Origin: Hofstenia miamia
Lineage: Eukaryota > Xenacoelomorpha > Acoela > Hofsteniidae
Length of the DNA stretch: 64,000 nt
NCBI GenBank assembly: GCA_900660155.1
Contig: CABFPE010000274.1
Coordinates: forward strand, 329,346-393,345
Direction of reading: 5' to 3'
The notes beneath the pieces were generated by a model. That model did no database searches. It had not been told where the DNA came from and saw only the letters and a list, made by a program, of their open reading frames with translations. Positions 1-12,500 of this stretch are shown here, piece by piece. Every line of letters begins with the position of its first letter. Positions within the stretch are counted from its first letter, which is position 1. The position numbers and the translations under genes were made by a program.

Positions 1-402
1 TTAAAGTTCACTTATGTGGTGGCTAATATTCAGTATTTTGCATTCATTTTATTTAGATACACATATTCTGTTGTTGGTTGCTAAGAAATTAGTTTTAATT
101 GTTTTATAGTTGAAATTGGTTGTAACGCAGTGATGGACACATGGTCTAGAAAAATATGAAATGACAAACTCATAAATGGATATTCTTTGCTAGATATATG
201 CTAAAAATAAGTTTTTTTAACAATCATGGTAAATTTTTTTCATAGTAATTCAGCCCTTTCTCTACTTGTAAACGTTCACATTGTTGCTCCTCAATTGTGT
301 TGGATTCGCACTAAGTTAAAGTCTACATAATTCATATAGGTTAGTTAAAATTTTGCATAAACTTCTTAAAAAATCAGAACATCATTATTGGTCTGCTTTT
401 AG

Positions 403-599
403 ATAATGTTGAAAAGATGGTGATTTTGGCTGAATATCTTTTAAAGAAAAATGCTCTAACAGCGTGCGAGATGATTGTTCAATCATCGCTTCAACTCGAG
501 TGCAAAATGTCAGATTTTCTCTTTTTAAGGTGTCTTCTCACTGCTGCCCGCATCCTTGCCGCATTGAATAAAGTAGAAAGTGCTCGAATCTTGTATCAG
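403..599 (+). CDS. TTC28: TTC28-like exon 1 (of those visible)
   Basis: Acceptor TTTTAG at 397-402 and donor CAG|GTTAGT at 600. It enters in phase 1 and leaves in phase 0. It encodes 65 residues with TPR-like helix pairs (AEYLLKKNALTACEMIVQSS, then LLTAARILAALNKVESARIL). The phase-1 start shows that at least one more exon lies upstream of the window. Confidence 0.75.
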
Positions 600-3500
600 G
601 TTAGTTTCATGCATTTGAATTATAATTCATATCCCGTTAAAAATTATAGCTTTCTTTGTTTGCGGAATTTTCTATGTTTCAAGTAGTCGAATAACGTTTA
701 ACATATTAATATATCGCGAATATTCAAATATATTTATCCTAATCTATGGTTCAATTCAATAAAATCAAAATATTTAACTCAGGTTCACTATGCTTGAAAC
801 TATTTAACTGAAACATTCTAAATGTACCCAACGAACATTTTTCATCATGGTTGACAATTTGCTCGCAAATGTTGTTAAAAGATTCGTAATGTAGTTCGAA
901 GTGCTCCTTTGCTGGAATGCTACAAATTTGCAATTTTTTAAATTTCCAAACCAAGTTTTTTTAGATTATGTAATTGACTACATATATGCGTTTTAATTTT
1001 TTCTACAATATGCTTTGATTAAAATGCAATAGGTTTACCGTATTTTGGATATAATTATTACCCTGTTTCTCTCTGAAATTTACAAGAGCCTAGTGGTTGC
1101 ATAAACTAAATCAAGAGGTATTTTTACTAGCAAAGTTGTCTAAATACGTCATGCAACCGTGGCAGCCCCACTGTGGGGTGAAACAATTTTCAACGATACG
1201 ATTTTTGTACATGCATTTACCGGCCTAAAGTCCGTTAAGAAAATTCTAAGAAATCTCCGTAACCTACCGGCCAAAATTATAACAATATTTCTTGTTTTAT
1301 TCGATAAGGAGGGAATATTTTGCTTATTGAGGAAGAATATCCAATGAAAATCTAAAGTTTGGGGGAAATTTTATTGTTTCAACAGGGTACAGTACAATTA
1401 GAATATTAATTTAATTCCTCTCTATAATCTCTCAAATTTTATTGTAAATTGCGTTGTTCTATTTCCAATGTTTTGGAACTAGCTAATAATTTTCATAGAA
1501 GTTGTATTTATAAAAAGAAAATTCAATCTGCCGGATCTACACTTGAAAAATTAAGAAACTTCATAAAAATATAGACGTTTAAATGATTGCGTTTTGCAAA
1601 ACAACTCTTCGTCAAATTTTAATATAGTTGGCTGCAAAAAAATGAGACTAGAAAAAAGGCATATTACTTTTGAACTACTGAACGTAACAACTCAAGAAAG
1701 GTAAGATTTTAAAGATACATTAAAGGACTATAAGTAAAAAGCATCAAAGTCTAATTTGTTTTCCTCCTGTAGAAATAACTTCATTCAAACGAACTGAAAC
1801 TGATTTCATTAAATTGGACTTCATTTCAGATGTCAAAATGTGTTGACTTTCTTGGATTTTTTCTTTTAAATCGGATATATTTTTCGGATTTTTCTTCTCA
1901 ACGTCATTTTTCAATATCTGCCACACGTTTTCGATTGGAGAAAGATCAGCAGAACTTGGTGGCCATTGCAAAAACTGGATATTATTTTCAGAAAACCAAT
2001 TTTTTGTCTTTGCTGACGTGTGCGGGGTTGCTCCGTCCTGTTGGAGTATCCATCCATCATCATATAAAGCATCAGCATAAGGCATAAATTCAGCTATAAT
2101 TTGGCAATATCTTTGACTGTCGATTGTGGCTTTTCCGTCTAAAATTTTCAAATAAAACCCACGATAGGAAAGTGCTCCCCAAACCATAATTTTTTGGTCG
2201 AACTTTGGAACCGCTTTTGTTGGTCTTGGACATTTCTTTGACGACCACACTTGTACTTTGTTTCTGTGTAGTTGAAATACGCACTCATCAGTTATCCAAA
2301 CATCTTCAAAAGTGTAGTCTTTCCAATCTTTCACGAAATTTAATCTTTTTTCTTGATGTTCTTTTGTAATCAGAAGTCGATTTTTTCTGCCAATTTTTGT
2401 AACTCCACTTTTTTTCAGTGTTCTCTGAACTGTGGTTTAATGCACAGAGATGTCGGCTTCAGTTTGAAGTCGGTTTGCAATTTTTTTCCCAGAAATATAG
2501 GGATTTTTGAGAGCAATTGCGACTGTTTTCTGAATGAATTTTCCAATAATTTTTCGAGGGCGTCCACTTCCTTTTCTTCTTTTGAGAGATTCTCCTTGTC
2601 GAATTTTTTTCAGCTTTCGAAAATAAGTTGATCTAGAAATTTGCGATGTCGCAAAGGCGTTTTCAAGCTGTTCCAACGTTTCCATTCCGAAGAAATCAAG
2701 TAGAAACTTTGCAAAGCAAAACAATTTGTTTGGTAAGTGTTTTCAAATAATTACGAAGTACCAGTTTTTGTTTGACCATTTTAAAGTTCACAAAATTCTC
2801 GTTGTCTTTTATTTTTATAGTTTTCCTCTAAAACGTCTCAATACGTTTCCACAAAGCGTGAAAAAATAGGTGTTCAGTCTCATTTTTTTTTGCAGCCAAC
2901 TATAGTTTGACAATTTAGAACAGAGAATATAACTTTTCTTGCCTTTTTTCTACACAAAAATACTCAGAATATAAGAAGCTTGTGCAAGTTCTTTGGTCAT
3001 CACTGTACCAAAAAAACACTACAATGCTTCATTCCCGTCACCATTCACAGACCATACTATTAGTAAATATTAATATAAAATTAACAAAGAGTATTATACA
3101 AACGAAAACCAAAGAAAACAAAAAACGGAAACTTCCAGCAAGCTTCTAAAAACAAAGTTAAATATTTGCAAGGGACGAAACAAGTAGACATGAACATACA
3201 AAGATGTAACAGAGGTATGGACAAAACTAAACAATAAATGAACACACGAACAAGACAAAGAAACTAAACAAAAGATAAACCAAAATCTAAATCAAAGTAA
3301 TAAGTTAAATAGAAACTCATTCACATATACTTACTGAGGCGTTAAAAAGGACTGGTCGATTAGTTAAAAAGATATCTACATGTATAAAATCTGTACCAGT
3401 CACAACTATAATTTTAATAATCTTTTGCTTTTAATACAATATTCGATTGCTGTATCAAAGTTCGATGTACTAAGTAAGTCTGAAAACATGAAAGTCTGCT

Positions 3501-6500
3501 GGTTTTGTGGTATTCGGGCTGTACAGTGAAATATCAAATGCTTGGGTTCTCATTTTCGTTGTTTCATAATCTGAATAATGGTGTATCAATTGTCTAGAAA
3601 AGAAGAATTTATTACGATTTATAATTCTATTTAATGTGAACTTGTACATAATTGTTTTATAATAAGGGCGAATTGATGCTATTCTTAATTTTTGAAGAAA
3701 TTTTTGGGTGTTGAGACTTGTAATATGCCAATAATTTGATGCTTTCTCAAAGATTTTTTGGATATCAGGTTCACAATAATTACAAAAATCACTTAATGTT
3801 CTTTCTTTTGATTGATGGTTTAAATGCTAATGTCGAACCCCGTTTGTATACTATAAAGTTTTGCAGACTTTCTGGCTCAATATCTTGGTTAAATTGAATC
3901 GGCTCCCAATAAGTTTTTGGATTGGGAATAATCTCGTCTAATTGTGCGCTACAGGCATTGGGGTTTAATTGGAATTTTAGACGTTGCAAGGTTCCTAGAG
4001 TATTAGATAATGAGGGGCATATTGTTTTAAAAGATTTAGGTAGAGTGATATGACTAAGCATGTCCATTAAATTACTTTTAATACTAAATGATTGAATGAT
4101 TTTAGAGTACAACCTATTTATGGGATGCCATTCGGTTTTTAGTATTGTGAATATGATATTTGTTTTATATGCTAATTGATAGTAGTATATGTTACCTAGT
4201 TGAATTCCTCCTCTTGCAATACAATAGTTTAGTAGGACGTGAGTGATCTTTATTATTCCATACTGCATTATTTATCGCGGCTTGAATTGAATTATTTACT
4301 GGTAAAATTGAATTTTATATAATAACTTAGTTAACAATAATACATTCATGCCCTTGGCTTTGCCATAGATGGACATTTTCCGATTTGAAATGAAATTAAT
4401 TAATAATTTATTATCCGCTAATTCTACTAAATTCGACCAGGTGTTTGAAGTACTTGGCTAGGCTATCTTAATTTGATGCGATTAGTGTAATATCATCAGC
4501 AATTGCAGATATTTTATTTATATGTCGGCGTAAATAAAGCTGTGAATTTGGTTCAGGAAGGGTTCTACTGTGAAATTAAACAGTACGAATGACAAGGAGC
4601 ATCCCTGTCGGACGCCCCTCTGCACCTGTACTGCTGGAGACAGAAAACCATTGATTAATAAATAAGATTTATTGTCTGAGTATAATGCACGAATAAGGTT
4701 TAAAATAATGTCAGGTAGACCAAGCTTTTCTAGTGTATTAAACAAAAGTTCGTGATCAATTAAGTCGTATGATTTATTAAAGTCAATATTGAGTATTCCC
4801 ATATCAATGTTGTTTATTCTACATATGTCAGTAATACATTGGATTGTTGAAATGTTTAATGAAGAGTTTCTCGCCTTTATAAAGCCAGTTTGCGTTGCAT
4901 ATATGTATTTTTGTCCTAAAGGTCCAAGTCTACGATTAAGGATATGACATAAAATTTTTAGATCAATATTTAATAGAGAGGACTTTGGATGTTCTAAATC
5001 TTTCCCCTTTTTGGTAATAATCTAATTAATGCATTGGAAATACTATTAGAAATTTGGCCATATTTTAAAATTGATTCAATTAGTAGTAAATAATGCGGTG
5101 CAAGGATCGAGCCAAAAGTCTTATAGAACGGCAGCATTAATTATATTAATAATAATATTCCGGGAGAATTTTTTAGTTTATCTATTGCTAAATGAATTTC
5201 GTCAATGGATATGCTCTGATTTAGAAGATTGTAATCATCTATAGAAATTTTGGAATAGATAAAACTCATTTTCAATTCTGACCTCGGATTTTTTATATAA
5301 ATGTTTGTAAACATCAGTGAAAGTGTTAATAATATCCTCTTGGTTGTCAGAAATAGTCTTATTGCTTAATTGAGCTCGTTCGATATTTAGCTTATCCATT
5401 GACTTTTTTATGTAGTTTTTGATGTCATTAGTGCTGCCCTCATCGACCTCATGCTCGATGTTTTTGATATATTCGAGTTCGTCCTGGACCTGTAAGTTTT
5501 GAATTTTGCGCAATTCTGATTCATAATATATCCTGAATTGTTCACAATTTTACATGTCCGTGGTCAGAGAATTTAGTTGCTTTTCACACTACTTGGCTTT
5601 ATAAAAGCGATCTCTTTCAATGGCTTTCTGTTTTATCTGCAGATAGTTTTTAAACCTTCCCTTCGTTTTCGTCCATTTAGTTTAAATTTTAGTTTCATTA
5701 ACCTGTTCAAGTTATTATTGAGTAAATTAGAATTCATTTGCCACACACCTGGTCTTTTTGGAATATCAGTTTGGAAGTATGTCAATAGTGGTTTATGATC
5801 GGATAAATGGATAGATAATACTTTAGATTCAGCAAAACAATGGTCTATCCGAGAAGAGTACATGCTAGAATTATTAAAATATGTATGATAATAGTTTTCA
5901 GCATAGACGGCAGTATCAACTAGGTTATACCTATGCAGAAAAAATATTATTTAGGTAATTGTATATAGTCAGGGTTAGGTTGGACAATGATTGCGAATTG
6001 TAAACATCTTTAGGTAAATAAAAGCAATTTGAGTCTCCTATACTTAGTAGGGATTTAAATTTTAATGAGGTGAGAGAGGAGTCTATGGTAGACTTATAGT
6101 CCTCCTTTCCTAAATAGTGGTTAATTAGTACTAAATTGTTTGATTTTTGATAGAAAATTTGAGCTGCTGGGCATTGATATTTTAGACTTAGTTTCGGGCT
6201 GTTGTTATTGCATAAGGTTACTAGCCCCCTTTCCTTGCAGTAGTTTTCTCAGTTATGAAATAACTGAAGCCTTTTTTGTTTAAGAGGTTTTGTATTGAAG
6301 CTGAAATATCAGTGATTTTGGTTTCTTGCAGAAATACATAGTCGGTTTTAGTAAGGGCTATTGAACGTATGATTTTTGAAAACTTGCTTTGGCAAGCAAT
6401 CCCGTTTGTGATATAATTAACTATTTTTAACATAGCACATATTAAGAGGAAAAGGGGCAATAAAGACCTATATGAAACATTTGGAGCTGTTATTACGAGG

Positions 6501-9500
6501 AAAACTTAAGAGGTAAAGTTACTAAGTGCAGAAGATGACACTATAGGAGGGCTGGTACTTTCAACAATTTTCAGGGGCTTAGGATAAAAAAGGCCTAATT
6601 CCGTCCTAGAGCCTGTTAAGGCTGCTGGCTTTGGGAACGAGACTTTACGCTTATGGGGTGTAGTGAAGGCATAGAACCTTCACTGTTGTGACGGAGATAG
6701 TAGCGGCGGGCTAAGGACGTGGGGACAGACAGGGATTTTGGGCTGCGCGTCGGTGTTGCTGGAATTGTATCCACCTCTTCTGATGTCTGAGCTTGTCGGC
6801 TGCATTCTTCTGCTTGATCCGGTTTCTTTCTCTCTTCCAGCCTTGCTGCTTTGTATGCGGCCCAGACATCGTTGGCCCATTCTGGTACTGGCAAACGGTT
6901 GTAGCACTTAGTGTCCTGTATAATTGCAAGTTGAGCAGATAGTGATTGCGGGCAGTCGCATATGATGCGGAGGTCCTCCAACGCTTCAAAGCCGCCTTGT
7001 TCCTTGAGTGTTTCATTCCAATTATGCAGGTTTGCTTGTTCAAGCCAATTCTTTATTTCTACCGACACAGTTGGCTGCACGCTATTGAAGTTGTTTCTGT
7101 GCTCAAGGCTCTTGATCTTTCCTATATCTTTTAGGCCAGAACGCCAATGAAGAAGTGCAAACTGATTCCTAGGTTCCCAAGTAGCTGGAAAGTTCAACAT
7201 GTTGATACGAAAAACGTTGGCAAATTAATTCTTGCCTACTAGTGGTACTCTCTTTTTTTTCATTCCGTTGGCGCAAGTGATTTTCTTGCTATTTCGATAG
7301 GGTTCTCAAAGAGAACAGCCATGTCTTCTGCAACATCCGGTGAGCCGATTATTTGTAGTCTCGCAAGAGCCTCGAGAAGCGTCGAGGAGTGACCAGAGTT
7401 CGGGAAATTTGAATCTTGTTGAGAGCTTCTGGGCTCACGTTCTTGATTATCTGGCAAAATGAAAGTTGTAGTGAAATTTTGGAACTTGCTGGTGTCAAAG
7501 CTCAGTTCTTTGATGTTTTCCGGAGCTTGCAATGTGAGAGGAGCACCAACAGCGGATTTGGGCGAGGTAACAGCTTGGGCATAGGACGACATATTTCAAA
7601 ATGAAAAGGCAGTAGTGATATACACAAAAACAAACAATTTATAATTTGAAGAATGGAGGGAGGAGGGAGCTTCAGGTTGAAGAGTGGAGAAATGGAAGCT
7701 TCGTTGGATGGTGTAAACAAAGGAGGATGAACTTCAAGGGAACCAACAAACTTCAGAGAAACACGGGAAAATGACAGGAGAGCGAAAGCGATGCAAAAAA
7801 CGCGAAAAGCAAGAGCAATGAAAGTGTTGACAACTGTTGCCAATACCCACGCCATATATGTATAACGCTATTTTAATTTTCAGCTATTAAATCATTTCTA
7901 TTAATAATTGTATTATAGAAGCTTCTCTAACTTTTGTATAGATTTTGGAAAATTTTTGTTCACTGAAAACATATGTAATAAAAATTCATTTGATAACGAA
8001 AATTTATGTTTCAGGGTAACATTTTCATAAATTTGTCAAAAAAATTTAATATTGTATCGAATTATTCGAACATTCGAATACATTCATATAGAATAATGTT
8101 AGGGTTAGGGTTCATGTATTCGAATAATGGACTCGGATATTCAAATGGCTGGTTAAACTAAATTCTACAGAGGTTTTGTTACCTTTCCATAAGCTAGCGT
8201 CCTACAGTTACTTTTCCTGCTCACGAAGCCATTTTCCCTTGACTTTCTCTGCTAGTAAAAATACTATCTATAATTAAGCAGAGTTCCAACAGAATTGGTC
8301 TATGAACTTTTCAGTTCGGTTTGATTTCGGCTTGTAACATCTCATTTGCAAAACGGCGTGAAGCTGTTCGAAATTTTTAAAATGACGAAAATACGTCATT
8401 TTATTTAAAGAATATACGTTAATGCTGGATTGAAACTTACAAAATTCCTAGAATTTCATGATGTTTTCTCGTTATGGCAATGCAAAGAGGGAAGGCTACG
8501 AGGGGCGTTCTTAAAACATTGTTGTAAAGTTTTTTTTCGAATTTGGAATGAATATTTATTTCGATTTAAGTTTGTAAATGAATATTCAAATTTTTCCGTT
8601 TTACCGTTACTTATTTTGTGCAGTTTTTCTTGGTGAAAAGGTTCAAGTTTTGAACGGTTTATTTCGGTTTGNTTTAAAGAATATACGTTAATGCTGGATC
8701 GAAACTTACAAAATTCCTATAATTTCATGATGTTTTCTCGCTATGGCAATGCAAAGATGGAAGGCTACGAGGGGCGTTCTTAAAACATTGTTGTAAATTT
8801 TTTTCCGAATTTGGAATTAATATTTATTTCGGTTTAAGTTGATTTAAGTTTTGTAAATGAATATTCAAATTTTTCCGTTTTACCTTTTCTTATTTTTGTG
8901 CAGTTTTTCTGTTTGAAAAGGTTCAAGTTATTCGCTTTCAACGGTTTAGTTCGGTTTGGCTCATTTTATGAAAATTGGAACTTCTTGCATCTCTGTAATT
9001 AAGTATGATGGTCTTCAGATCAAACGATCACTTTTTAAGGTTTATTTCTTAAGGCCTGTCAATCTTTCGCGGAAATCCGCGGTTTTGGTGAAATTTTGAA
9101 TGGGTCTCGAGATTTGTAAAAATATGCAATAAAAACAGGGGGAATATTTTTCAATAAAATTGGAAAATGTTATATTTTAATTATTATAGGCAAATTAACA
9201 GTAAAATGTTCATAGTTTTGAGTAACTTTTCGAGATTATCTCATTTTTTTTAGATTTGAGATTGGTATCGTTTGTATGAATCGACCACTTCATATTACCC
9301 TATATATTTTAAATGCGGTGAGCTCGCATGTGCATTATTCCACATTGAAAATATTTTCGCGGAAATTGTTCGTAACTGTTGACAGGCCTGTTTCTTAGTG
9401 AACTCGGGAAGAACTCACTAGTTGCATGCTTAATTATTTTTTCGTCATACAATGGTTTGCTTTTATCTTTAATGGATTTCTGTAATAGAACTTTTTCTTG

Positions 9501-12500
9501 TGTTTTTGTTTTTTTAAGTATTAAAGTATCACAATATCCATTTATACAAGTATGTGTACACTGTACACCACAAAAGGGCAGCAAGCAAAAGAAAAATATA
9601 AAAAGCTAATGAAGACTAACACAAGTGTGGAAAGTGTGTTATCATTTGTGATGATAGTAAAAGTAAATTAAATACAAATAGTTTGAATATTTGCGTATAC
9701 TTCAGTCTGAATATTGGAAAGTTTTTCTACCGTAATAATTACAGAAACAACTCTCTATATCTTATTTTTAGGAGTGTATTTCCAAGTCCCATTGCTTAGA
9801 CAGTATCGATTTTGAGGTTGAAGCCACCGTTGAACTTTCATTTATTTTGCTTGAAAATGGTCTTTGGATTGAATCAATCATCTTCAATGAACGTTTATTT
9901 GGATTACTAGAAATTCTTTTCACGAATCCCGACTCTGTTACGCACTGGACTTCAGATTGGCTGTTTCATTGCAAAGTCGAAGTCCTATTGAATTTATCAA
10001 CGGCGTATAGAGAATTGGATGACCTTTCAGAGGCTACGAAATATAAGGTTTTTTTGTTTAAAAGTTCTAAATTTTTCAAACAAGTTTGCACAAATGTCTT
10101 GTAAACTGGAATAGAATATCTGATTAAATCCGTTAGCCAAATACATTAGTATTGTAGTATTACCAGGAGGTCTTAACTTTGATGCGTTTTTCTGCCATTC
10201 AGATATCGTTCATATTTCGCACATACGCGAACGTATTATATTTTAACGTTTATTTGTAGTTAGGTTTTAAACATAACTTTATCATGAACAGAATAATAAT
10301 TATTATTTCGTGAATTCATTTTCGTAATAATATTTTGACTATACGGTTTTCATTTGAGTGTTCTTTTAAATCCTCGTACTCAAGTTTAATTCGTATAGAC
10401 ATAAAATGGTTCACTCGGCCGTTCGATCTTTCGGAGCACTTTTGAACATCTTCACTCAAATATAGCATAGACTAAAGAATTACTTAGATGATTAAGGATT
10501 TGATGTTTGGAAAAGATCATAAATGTGATTTAATCTTTTGAGCGGAAGCTAAAGCCGACGCGACATGTGTATTATAAAAAGAACACATCGCTTTTTCATA
10601 TTATTTGTAACAACAAAAAATTGGCTAAGATCGCCGATATGAGTAAAAAGTGAAAATATCTAGATTGATATAGATCATCGTTATATGGATGATTNNNNNN
10701 NNNNNNAAAGAATCACTTAGATGATTAAGGATTTGATGTTTGGAAAAGATCATAAATGTGATTTAATGTTTTGAGCGGAAGCTAAAGCCGACGCGACATG
10801 TGTATTATAAAAGAACACATCGCTTTTCACATTATTCGTAACAACAAAAAATTGGCTAAGATCGCCGATATGAGTAAAAAGTGAAAATATCTAGATTGAT
10901 ATAGATCATCGTTATATGGATGATTTTGCCTTTCAACTTTGAATTGTTATATATTATATACAAAAAATATATAAAAATGGAATTAATACACAGAATTTTA
11001 ATTACTGCAAACTCATCTCAATTTGAAAACGAAGAGATTTCCTTTCATTTGTTGTTGGAAGTGCGCAGGCATGTTAGTCCGTTGTTGTCCTCTATTTGCC
11101 GAAATAGGCATGTCGGAAGGCACATTTCATCCAATACTGAGCTTAATCCCAATCATAGAAAAGCTAATAATGGCAGAGCAGTGAGCATCTATGGCATATG
11201 GATGGCTTGAAGATTTAGGCCAGTTCAAGAAAGTTACTAGAAGCAGAAAGAGCATTCCACGTATGTGAAGATGTAGACAGATCGTACATGTCAATGCAGA
11301 AGGTGGTAGAGAACTGTTTATGGTTGATGAAGTGTAGAGCAGAGGCATAAATATATAAGGAGTATGTGGATAAACAACACAAGGGTTCAGTTCTGAGTAA
11401 ACCTAGGAAGCTACGGAAATGAGTAGAGTGTAAGAAAATCAAAATATATCAGAGTAGAGATACAGAAGAATAGACAAGCTATAGTCAGAAGGCAATGATG
11501 AATCTTGAAGGAATACAGAAAATTGCACCGAGAAGAAATCAGCAAGTGGTTATTGAAGGCAAAACTTAGTAGAGAGCGCAAGCAATTAACCCCAGATGGG
11601 TGAAGTCGCAATTAGACTGAAACCAGAGTAAGAGATAAATACAGACTNTCATCGTTATATTGATGATTTTGCCTTTCAACTTTGAATTGTTATATATTAT
11701 ATACAAAAAATATATAAAAATGGAATTAATACACAGAATTTCAATTACTGCAAACTCATCTCAACTTGAAAACGAAGAGATTTACTAGAAGCAGAAAAAG
11801 CATTCCACGTAAGTGAAGATGTAGACAGATCGTACATGTCAATGCAGCAAGTGGTAGAGAACTGTTTATGGTTGATGAAGTGTAGAGCAGAGGCATAAAG
11901 ATATAAGGAGTATGTGGATAAACAACACAAGGGTTCAGTTCTGAGAAAACCTAGGAAGCTAAGGAAATGAGTAGAGTGTAAGAAAATCAAAATATATCAG
12001 AGTAGAGATACAGAGGAACAGACAAGCTATAGTCAGAAGGCAATGGTGAATCTTGAAGGAATACGTAAAATTGCACCGAGAAGAAATCAGCAAGTGGCTA
12101 TTGAAGGCAAAACTTAATAGAGAGCGCAAGCAATTAACCCCAGAGGGGTGAAGTCGCAATTAGACTGAAACCAGAGTAAGAGATAAATACAGAATATGGA
12201 AAAAGTGTAGATTGTGATCCACCTCATAGCAAAATTTGAGAAATTGGTGCACATTGATTATAAGTTCATACATGACGCATTAGAAGGCATGGTGCATTGG
12301 AGCTTGAGTACACAGCATGGCTAGAAGCAAGAGATAAAGTAAATGTATGTAATCAGTTCTTAAAAATTGGCTACTGTTTTTTCACCCATTACATATTTCT
12401 AAAAAAATCCACAGTGTGATAAACCACTAGCGGCTTTTAGTTGGTGTCACATGGTAGGAGAACCAATCAACGCTGTGCTATTGCAAAAGCCTTGCCATAA

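Larger units (their letters stand above)
3400..7860 (-). mobile_element. Decayed L1/Tx1-type non-LTR retrotransposon (LINE)
   Basis: Read on the minus strand this is a two-ORF LINE. ORF1 lies at about 7592-6616, the APE-type endonuclease at about 6460-5633, reverse transcriptase around 4802-4480 and a C-terminal region at 4268-3789. Every domain is in the right order but split by stops and frame changes, so the copy is dead. It lies in intron 1, antisense to the host gene. The outer borders are approximate: I see no clear target-site duplication or poly-A tail. The L1/Tx1 assignment rests on the SYAQAV start of ORF1, the RGVRQGCSLS motif and the RGGIQLGNIYYYQLAYK tail. Confidence 0.75.

Noticed and set aside
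9309-9584. 91-codon minus-strand frame
   Set aside because: It overlaps the end of the MITE at 9052-9389 and shows no protein-like pattern.
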